From: Larix sibirica
Lineage: Eukaryota > Streptophyta > Pinopsida > Pinales > Pinaceae
Assembly: GCA_004151065.3 (NCBI GenBank)
Contig: NWUY0300108694.1
Span: forward strand, 19,452 to 32,338
Length of the DNA: 12,887 bases
Direction: 5' to 3'
Below are positions 7,260 to 12,887 of this stretch, piece after piece. The notes beneath the pieces are model-generated. The model did no database searches and was not told the origin of the DNA. It saw nothing but the letters and a program-made list of their open reading frames with translations. How positions within the stretch are numbered: position 1 is the first letter of the stretch; the number at the start of each line of letters is the position of its first letter. Position numbers and translations under genes: made by a program.

Positions 7260-7875
7260 TACATTTTTTTTTGTGCAAAGCCTTTAACTGATCTTCCTTT
7301 GTGCCTGTCAACTAAACCCTCTTGTACTGTAGATCTATTTGCAACCTATTGTAGTTTTTCCTTTAGGAAGTTCTACATGTTCCCAAGGTGCATTTCTTCT
7401 AATCGATTCATACTCTTGCGTTGCTTTCCCCCATTCTTTCTTTCCATGCACATCCTAAAATTAAACTGGTTAATTTGAATTCAAAACTGGGGTCATCAAA
7501 GCAATTGTTACCTGATGTGAAGTTGATCGCTGCAGCCTTCTTCATTTCTTGATTTCTTCACTAATTTCAGGTAGTCCATGTAGCTTTGAGCTCCTCAATG
7601 TTTACAAATACCACTTTGGAATTTTCTAGGCTTTGGAAATATCATCTCACTGCTAGCTTTGTTGTCAGTGGCTTCCTCATCCTCACTTTATTCTTGACTG
7701 AGTTTGTCTTTTTGGCTTGAACCACTCTCAACTATAACATTTTTATCATTATCTTCAATGGGCCATGAGATATCAATCTGATCTGAATTTTCTTGACCAT
7801 GTTCTTCATTAAATATGACATCTCTGTAAACAATCATGTCATCCTTTTCCAAATCAAAGTGCCTATATGCCTTAG

Positions 7876-7891
7876 ATTCTTCATCGTGTCC
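7876..7891. repeat. Target site duplication, 3' side of the SINE
   Basis: On the minus strand it reads GGACACGATGAAGAAT. It matches 12 of 16 positions of the copy at 8097-8112. Both fit the copia codons for GYSEES. Confidence 0.7.
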
Positions 7892-8027
7892 TATTTTTTC
7901 AAGAAAGCAATCCCCTTGGGAAAGCCAGGAAAGCCAGGTACACTTCCCCACATTTTTGGATGGCATCCGTAGTAAACACTTTCATCCTCACTGCTGCCTG
8001 TTGCTGAACCTGTTGACCCTTACCAGA

Positions 8028-8038
8028 GGAATCTAACC
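8028..8038 (-). promoter_or_regulatory. SINE polymerase III B box
   Basis: GGTTAGATTCC on the minus strand matches the consensus GGTTCRANNCC except for one base (A for C). Confidence 0.65.
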
Positions 8039-8071
8039 CGGGTCAGTGGCAGCACAGTGTAGTACTTAAAT

Positions 8072-8082
8072 CGGCTGAGCTA
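8072..8082 (-). promoter_or_regulatory. SINE polymerase III A box
   Basis: TAGCTCAGCCG on the minus strand fits TRGYNNARNNG at every position. It lies 15 bp after the inferred SINE start and 34 bp before the B box. Confidence 0.7.
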
Positions 8083-8096
8083 CCCCTTTGGGGTTA

Positions 8097-8112
8097 ATTC
8101 TTCACTGTATCA
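8097..8112. repeat. Target site duplication, 5' side of the SINE
   Basis: On the minus strand it reads TGATACAGTGAAGAAT, the left copy of the SINE duplication. It encodes the YSEE part of the copia motif in one frame. Confidence 0.7.
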
Positions 8113-8165
8113 TAAAAAATGCACTTCTGACTTTTTTCTCCCAAAGAAAAAATCACAGTTTCTAT

Positions 8166-8424
8166 TCATAGATATAAAGGAAATGACACTCCTTGTCTGC
8201 TTTCTACATTTTACAAAAAAAGAGAGCCCTGTTTAAGTGAGTCTTTCCTTTAGATGGAATTTTAATCCCTGACTATGGACTGTAAAAACAGTGCCACTAT
8301 ACTGCTCTTACTTGCCTTTACACTTTGATAAGCAAAAAATGATCTCCAGAAAAAACTATTGGAATAAAAGCTGATACATAAAGCATAAAAAAAGGAAGAA
8401 AATCCCTGTTAAAAACTGTAGACA
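8166..8424. other. Junction DNA between copia fragment and LINE, partly LINE 3' UTR
   Basis: No gene is visible. The right part follows the RNase H stop on the minus strand and is probably LINE 3' UTR; I cannot place the boundary with the copia-derived DNA. Confidence 0.45.
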
Positions 8425-8902
8425 TTAATATGCTGGGTATGATAAACTAAATGAAAGTTCAGAAAAATTCCCTGAAGAAGCAACCCTGTCAGAAATTTGT
8501 AAGGGAATGGACAGAAGCTCCTCCAATGCCAAGGATCCCTCTGCAAGCAATTGACCTTCTTTTGAAAAGGAGTCTGCCACCACATTTAATTCCCTATAAA
8601 TGTGAGTAAAAGTAATAGATTCAAAAGATGCTGCAATCTCCTTTAAATTGTCACCTATTGACCTGAGAAGGATGTTATGGAGTCGAGACCTTCCATCCAT
8701 CCATTTGAGGAATCCCCAAATATCTGTACTTGAGAAACATTCCTGTACAAAGCACATTTTAGGAGAAGTTTCAACGCTATGAATTCTGTGTAATTGTTTG
8801 CCATGCTTTAATCTTCACACAATGAGATTCATAAAAATGAAGTGTTCATCCTGCACTGCTGAAATCCTAAGGACCCTGCCCAGCACCATAAAAAAATCCC
8901 CA
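8425..8902 (-). pseudogene. LINE RNase H domain, frameshifted and catalytically damaged
   Basis: RNase H removes the RNA strand during LINE copying. On the minus strand the domain starts WGFFYGAGQGP (8902-8870); the family reads FFDGASQG, so the first catalytic Asp is Tyr here (codon 8888-8890, TAT). A stretch in other frames gives FYESHCVKIK, then NNYTEFIALKLLLKCALYRN (from 8798) and QIFGDSS (to 8709), which keep the conserved Glu and second Asp. A frame change near 8703-8710 leads into RSRLHNILLRSIG and ITFTHIYRELNVVADSFSKEG, ending at the stop at 8425. At least two frame changes and the Asp loss make it a pseudogene. Confidence 0.85.
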
Positions 8903-9025
8903 AGCCTGGGACTTGTCAATTGACAACTCACCTCGACGTCTAGGGTTACTGTGATTCACTTGCATTCTACCGTTTGGGGCCACGGATCTCACTTGAATAG
9001 AAACTTGAAAAGAGGGCAAGAGTCT

Positions 9026-9436
9026 TTAAATAAAATAGAATTTCACCAACCAAATACCCCAAATGACTAAACATGGAATGGATATGAATTCTTTAAATTC
9101 TTTTCTTCTATACCGTTTCCTCCAGCATTCCTCAACAGTCTCACCACTCCACTCATTAGCTCCACCTGTAATGTGTTCCACCTCCTTACATATTTCCTGT
9201 GCACAATGGTAATGAAGTATGTTGTGGAATCTACACAACATACACTTCTCCGGACCTTGTCTATTCCTCCGTTTCAGCACTTCCCATGTCAATGCATTGT
9301 TCTTTAATACTAGCAAGAGGAAGATCATGGTCATTTTGGGGGCCTTTAATTTCCAGATCTGACTCCACCACCATATAGGATCTGGATTCACAGCAATAAA
9401 CATAGCTTTATAACCAAGCTGAGCAGTGTATTCCAT
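9026..9436 (-). pseudogene. LINE zf-RVT domain remnant
   Basis: A 136-codon open frame on the minus strand begins EYTAQLGYKAMF and continues WWWSQIWKLKAPKMTMIF, LKNNALTWEVLKRRNRQGPE and KCMLCR. This is the zf-RVT pattern (WWW-x-x-IWKLKAPPK, LxxR-x-x-GPxxCxLC). The second half of the metal site (EExxHLFxxC) is replaced by HNILHYHCAQ, suggesting a deletion or decay. It then reads KEFISIPCLVIWGIWLVKFY, matching the linker that precedes WxARN in these elements. Nothing suggests host function; the frame is open mainly because it is short. Confidence 0.8.
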
Positions 9437-9845
9437 AGTAGCAATATTCGAGCATGAATACGATTCGACAAAAAAAATATGTAAAGAAAATTTTTACTAC
9501 AACTTAAATACAGAAGTAGACATCTCATAAATACAAAAACATACATTTTTCACATTTAAAAATATATGTGTCCATTCAAAATTTTAAAGCAACATTCATT
9601 ATTCATTGTAAGCATCTTGAAACACATCTCATATTTGAAACATAACATATGATATAACAACCTGAAAATAGATTTAATAGGTAAGTAATGTCTGTGGCTT
9701 CAACTTCCATTTCTATTTAAAATATTACATGGAAAGATCAATAGTCAGAAAGTTGTTTGAAATGATCCGTAAGTTTTTGTGTGTTCAGATTTTACTTTCT
9801 TTTACTATGCAAAATCACTTTTGCTTATGTGATTTGAGTTTATAT
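9437..9845. other. AT-rich spacer between two LINE segments
   Basis: I find no frame, promoter, RNA gene or repeat pair in these 409 bp on either strand. It might be a non-coding insertion that split one LINE, because coding remnants in the same orientation lie on both sides. No terminal repeats were found. Confidence 0.5.
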
Positions 9846-9859
9846 TTATTCATATAAAA

Positions 9860-10390
9860 AAACATATTTGTCTTGTGATGGTGATGTTACAAATAGTATG
9901 TGACTTGAGACGACCTTCCAACATTGACTTTGGACATAGCTACTTGTAACCAAGGTCAAGCTTGTACTTGGTGAAGGCTGTTGCCCTCCCCAACATCCAA
10001 TCCCTCCACCAGGCTTGCGGGCCTTGTAGGCCCAACTTGAGCACAAGATTCTAGGACACCAATCCTTGAATCCGCTCAACTACAAATTTGTCAATATGAG
10101 CCAGTTTGAACTTCCACTTTACCTCAGGCCAAGAATGTGGCATTTGAGTCTTGAGCATCAAATATGACATTGGTTGATTGAATGTCCTTGAACAACTTTC
10201 AGACTTAGAGCTAGGCCATTTTGGCCAAAGGTTTTTCCTCATGCAAAAGGAGAGGGGACAACTAGCAACAACGATTGTAAAGGAAAGGCTTGTTTTGTTA
10301 CAAGAAAGGAAGGTTTTGATGGCCTCCTAGTGCTTCCAAATACTTTGTATAACAAAAGTTCTAGTTATTTTGATGTTAGCACAAGTGACC
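9860..10390 (-). pseudogene. LINE ORF2 segment between reverse transcriptase and zinc finger
   Basis: Minus-strand frames give RTFVIQSIWKH, then after a stop EAIKTFLSCNKTSLSFTI, MRKNLWPKWPSSKSESCSRT, KWKFKLAHIDKFVVERIQGL and LDLGYK. This resembles the poorly conserved region following plant LINE reverse transcriptases. Identification rests mostly on position and orientation directly after the reverse transcriptase C-terminus, and on a consistent minus-strand reading through several frame changes. Confidence 0.55.
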
Positions 10391-10473
10391 AATAGAGTTT
10401 GTAAAGATACCCCCTTCCACACTTTCTTGCCTAGAGGAAGCCCTTGGTTAATGCATTGTTTTAGTATGACTTT

Positions 10474-10815
10474 TCAAGCCTCCTTTTTCGTGACTGCTCT
10501 CACTACCCATTTAGCACACAAGGCTTGAGCTTGAGTTCTTGTTTTAATTATACCAAGGCCACTCATCTCCTTGGTGGCACAATAAATGTCCCAATTAATT
10601 AAGTGAAATCTTTTTCCATTAAAAGTACTATCCAACATAAAGTTTTTGACATCCTTTTTTAGGCACCGATATGCTAACTTCAATGGGACTTGATAGGATG
10701 AGTACTAAACATGTGTGGAAACCAAGACCTTTGTCCGGATTTGAAAATTCGATGCTAGCCCCAGAGGCTTAGTCACCCATTTATCAATTTTCTTCTCCAC
10801 CCATTGCAACCTCCC
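10474..10815 (-). pseudogene. LINE reverse transcriptase C-terminal part
   Basis: The frame reads RLQWVEKKIDKWVTKPLGLA, SNFQIRTKVLVSTHV, a TAG, YSSYQVPLKLAYRCLKKDVK, KRFHLINWDIY, EMSGLGI and AQALCAKWVVRAV. LINE family proteins have a KL-x-x-W segment followed by K-x-HLI-x-W-D-x-I and GGLGI-x-x-x-x-x-x-N-x-AL-x-AKW in this order. One in-frame stop is present. The segment is otherwise well preserved and continues the palm in the same orientation. Confidence 0.85.
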
Positions 10816-11231
10816 AAAGGTCCTTGGGAGGGGCCTAGAATGTTAATGGGATACCAAGGAACTTGGAGATCTGGCTAGTTGGATTCAAACCATGTTCTAA
10901 GAAGCCAACTAGTCTGGAATTACGTGCTAGCTTTACTTGTAGCAAGAGGTCTTGTGCCACTGAATATTGGAGCCTGAAGCAAAGACAAAAGGTGTCAAGG
11001 CACTCCATTGTATCATCCCAAGAGGGTCAATCTTTAAGAATGGTGAGGAGATCTATGAACTGGTCGTTTATCGACTGGTTTGGATCATGTTTAGTAAGGG
11101 GTATCCCCTTAATCAAGCCGAATCCCACTTTATGGTTCATGAGGTAACCAAGTGTTTTTGTGGCCAAGACATACAAAGATGGAATGATTTTTATTGGATG
11201 TACTGGAACAAGTGCACCTCAAACTTTTACA

Positions 11232-11615
11232 TCAATTGATGTAGAGGTAGGTTAAGGCTTCTACTAACAATGTTTCCACCATTTAAATGAAGAAAGGGCT
11301 GAAGCCAAAGGCTTTGAGCATTGTGAGGATGAACGATCATTCCACCCTGTCATAATCTTTTTCAAAGTAAATCTTGATTAAGAGAGCATGTAGCCTAGAG
11401 GGTTGAGCCCACTCCATGCCGTCCTAGATGACAATGACATTGTTTAGAATGTAGTGCCCTGGCATGAAGCTTGTTTGCATCGGTCTCACAACCTTAGGTA
11501 CTATAGGATTTAGTCTCAATGTTAGTAACTTGGTCAAAACCTTGTAGGGAGGGTTGACCAGGATGATTGACCTCTAGTTTGTGATAAGCTCAAGGTCTAC
11601 TCCCTTGGATATAAA
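11232..11615 (-). pseudogene. LINE reverse transcriptase palm, motif A lost
   Basis: A single frame of 128 codons carries recognisable reverse transcriptase text with internal stops: FISKGVDLELITN-stop-RSI (family NWRPI), PPYKVLTKLLTLRL, PKVVRPMQTSFMPGHYILNN (family QTGFIPGR-x-I-x-DN), LLIKIYFEKDYDRVE (family LDFEKAYDRV) and MLKAFGFSPFF. The catalytic Asp of motif A is Tyr (TAC). The expected FxDD box appears degraded as NDQFIDLLTIL near 11042-11068, so the second catalytic pair is also lost. At least four in-frame stops occur, several replacing Trp or Gln. Copying activity is excluded. Confidence 0.9.
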
Positions 11616-11739
11616 CATGTGAACCCTTGGTTGACATCAATACCAAGAGATTTCTTCTACAGAGCGTCTTTGTAGACATGCGAAAGGTTCAACCCGATGA
11701 AGTACCACGTGGCATTGCGAAACTCACATGGGAAATTGT

Positions 11740-11946
11740 TAATCCCGGGTCTTTCTCATTCGACATTTCTTTGAGGGAAACCATCAATTCATCCAAGGAG
11801 ATGGTTTCCTCACTTGCTCTCTTCTGATCCTCAGACACTTTGATAGGTCTCATGTCTATACATTTATGCATGGCCATTTCTCTTTCCTCTGTGTATGATT
11901 GTGCTTGGAAGACCCTCTAGTAGTTGGTCACATACTCTTGCTCAAT
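11740..11946 (-). pseudogene. LINE reverse transcriptase N-terminal segment
   Basis: The minus-strand frame IEQEYVTNY, stop, RVFQAQSYTEEREMAMHKC, SEDQKRASEE and SLDELMVSLKEMSNEKDPG matches the region where plant LINEs have EEL-x-x-AL-x-x-M-x-x-x-KSPGxDG. Glycine and proline of the PG motif are kept (11743-11748). A single stop interrupts it. Confidence 0.8.
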
Positions 11947-12640
11947 TGCTTCTTGGTTAGTGGTCTGACCCCCTGGTCTTGAGGGTCATTAGTTGTTCCC
12001 CAACCTTCTTAATGTCAAGGGACTTAAAAATGGCCTTCATGGGTCCATCATTGTTCTTGAGGCAGTGGAGTTGAGCTCTTATTTGTCCCCTCGAGCTTGA
12101 TGAGTGTCATTCATTCATAGTAGATGGCACAACTTATTTGCTTGCACCTGCCTTTCTAGGTCAAATGGACTAGAATAAAGGGCTTGGAAGACCTCTTCAA
12201 ACTCTTCTTTAACAACCTTATTCTGGTTGCGTCAGATGGTTGTAATCTATCACCCATAAATTCATAGAGAGGCCATTGTGTGGGAGATGGCATCGATCCA
12301 CCAAGTAATCCTTACATTATCCCCATGAGGCCGGGGAAGAAGATTCCAAATGATTTTGATACAGGTTAGACAAACCCGGGCTTTGAAGGTGGGATGCTTT
12401 CATAATATACCTAGTTCTTTGCATCCACAAATTTGTGCACTCCATGAGAGGATAAACCATATTAGTTAGTGGTTCGAGACCTTAGTTGTTTTTTCCATGT
12501 TCATTAGCCTTCCACTCAAGGCATTTAAGTAAAATGCATTCTATTATGAAAACATAGCTCTATCAAACCTTTGTAAGATGTGGTCTTGCCCTTTATAGAA
12601 GTTCTTCCAAGTGAACCATAACTCTGAAGAGTTGTGTGTT

Positions 12641-12887
12641 GAATTTTTATCTATTTCCAGATCTTGACAATTATTTCACAATAATTTCAAGCATTCATTT
12701 CACAATTCATTTCATCCCACAGTGCATTGAATAATTGCACACTAAAAATATCAACTTAAATTGCAACAAAAACAAAAGGATCATAGAAGATTGCCATGCA
12801 AAAGAGACACACAAATTTTACCTCAGGAAACCCAATAGGGAGAAAACCCAACGAACTTTTCTCAGAAGAAATTAATCCAATACAAGA
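12641..12887 (-). other. Possible LTR-derived sequence at the window end
   Basis: On the minus strand GGGTTTTCTCCCTATTGGGT is followed by TTCCTGAGGTAAAATTTGTG, resembling the leader end of plant copia LTRs (a TTTTCTCCC...GGGTTT-CC...GTAAA pattern). Related TTTCACAAT-TTTCA words repeat near 12670-12715. The other boundary is outside the window and no primer-binding site is seen, so this is tentative. Confidence 0.3.

Larger units (their letters stand above)
7892..8096 (-). mobile_element. tRNA-derived SINE inserted in the copia fragment
   Basis: The 205-bp segment has a tRNA-like head on the minus strand, starting TAACCCCAAAGGGGTAGCTC. It contains a perfect polymerase III A box (TAGCTCAGCCG, 8072-8082) and a B box with one mismatch (GGTTAGATTCC, 8028-8038), spaced as in tRNA genes. 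The tail ends CTTGAAAAAATA. It is flanked by 16-bp sequences that agree at 12 positions and duplicate the copia GYSEE codons. Length, promoter and duplication fit plant SINEs, which are copied by LINE enzymes. The part after the head is non-coding and includes a GAAAGCCAG direct duplication. I cannot name the family or the parental tRNA. Confidence 0.75.
7271..8165 (-). pseudogene. Ty1/copia polyprotein fragment: integrase end to start of reverse transcriptase
   Basis: Three consecutive copia landmarks occur in order on the minus strand. First is GEKSQKCIF (about 8118-8144), the KCIFLGYS motif after integrase, followed after a one-base slip by YSEE. Second is GHDEESKAYRHFDLEKDDMI and then VYRDVIFNEE (about 7780-7890), matching SKAYRLYDP and SRDVVFDE. 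Third is the start of the reverse transcriptase domain at 7271-7433, with EYESIRRNAPWEHVELPKGK and TTIGCK, a TAG where KW is expected, and KGFAQ after a frame change. The first and second landmarks are separated by a SINE. It ends at the LINE near 7260. Copia proteins normally copy and integrate element DNA; this one is broken by stops and frameshifts. Confidence 0.85.
8425..9436 (-). mobile_element. LINE fragment: zf-RVT plus RNase H
   Basis: Read on the minus strand, the zinc-finger domain (9436-9026) is followed by RNase H (about 8902-8425), the order expected for the C-terminal half of a plant L1-type ORF2. No reverse transcriptase directly precedes it: 9437-9845 is non-coding AT-rich DNA. 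It could be the continuation of the reverse transcriptase remnant at 9846-12640 interrupted by that spacer, or a separate 5'-truncated copy. Confidence 0.8.
9846..12640 (-). mobile_element. Decayed L1-type LINE ORF2: endonuclease end, reverse transcriptase, linker
   Basis: Collinear LINE motifs occur on the minus strand over 2.8 kb. They are an endonuclease C-terminus (ELWFTWKNFYKGQDHILQRF, about 12548-12632), a linker (NKVVKEEFEEVFQALYSS, about 12120-12226), the reverse transcriptase N-terminus (about 11740-11946), the palm (11232-11615), the C-terminal part (10474-10815) and the segment leading to the zinc finger (about 9860-10390, with LWPKWPSSKSESCSRTFNQ and LAHID). Many stops and frame changes are present. 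Short plus-strand frames at 10863-11239 and 11627-11827 are shadows of it. The 5' side reaches a possible LTR remnant at 12641. Confidence 0.85.
3745..12887 (+). other. Proposed long first intron filled with repeats (3' end outside window)
   Basis: I searched downstream of the donor for a frame resembling a homeodomain (WFQNRR-type motif) and found none; all protein similarity seen is to retroelements. The simplest reading is a single intron of more than 9.1 kb, as known from conifers. An alternative is that the gene is truncated and the exon is a relic. Confidence 0.4.

Noticed and set aside
8028-8096. Functional tRNA gene
   Set aside because: The A and B boxes are present but the acceptor stem does not close and the B box has a mismatch. 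The unit extends to a tail and target duplication, so it is a SINE head.
10863-11239. Two plus-strand frames of 90-94 codons
   Set aside because: They lie antisense to the LINE reverse transcriptase remnant, which reads as a family match on the minus strand.

Overview
The window looks like nuclear DNA from a plant with a large, repeat-rich genome. Long decayed retroelements, protein remnants typical of plant L1-type LINEs and Ty1/copia elements, and a very long intron would suit a gymnosperm such as a conifer, but this is inference. Nothing prokaryotic is present, and most of the longer open frames are either transposon remnants or shadows.

Region by region: (1) 1-1290, minus strand: a compact GC-rich retrocopy with a poly(A) tail, a LINE-like 3' end and an open frame of 282 codons of unknown function. 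(2) 1473-1828, plus strand: a probable solo LTR with TATA box and poly(A) signal. (3) 1829-2940: AT-rich non-coding DNA containing a diverged direct duplication. (4) 3603-3744, plus strand: a short exon with convincing splice signals. It encodes the start MGRPPLSGAPVFRFSTKE, which resembles the N-terminus of plant SAWADEE homeodomain protein SHH2. (5) From 3745 to the window end: no further exon is visible, so the remainder is read as first intron, more than 9.1 kb and incomplete.

The proposed intron is layered. It begins with a tandem array of about 190-bp units, one of which has an internal 44-bp triplication. The array is split by a 1.37-kb insertion (4995-6365) with a LINE-like 3' end and a possible zinc-finger remnant. 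Next come a truncated LINE 3' end (6716-7259), a copia polyprotein fragment (7271-8165) interrupted by a tRNA-derived SINE with a recognisable diverged target duplication, a LINE zinc finger plus RNase H (8425-9436), and a long decayed LINE reverse transcriptase (9846-12640). The last 250 bp may be LTR-derived. Every oriented retroelement downstream of the exon lies antisense to it.

No gene network can be reconstructed: one host exon start is supported, and the rest is mobile-element history. I see no new defence, metabolic or regulatory system. The items most worth a second look are the poly(A)-tailed 282-codon element, the SINE-in-copia insertion, and the tandem pair at 5058-5766 whose copies differ by exactly one 185-bp GT...AG block.
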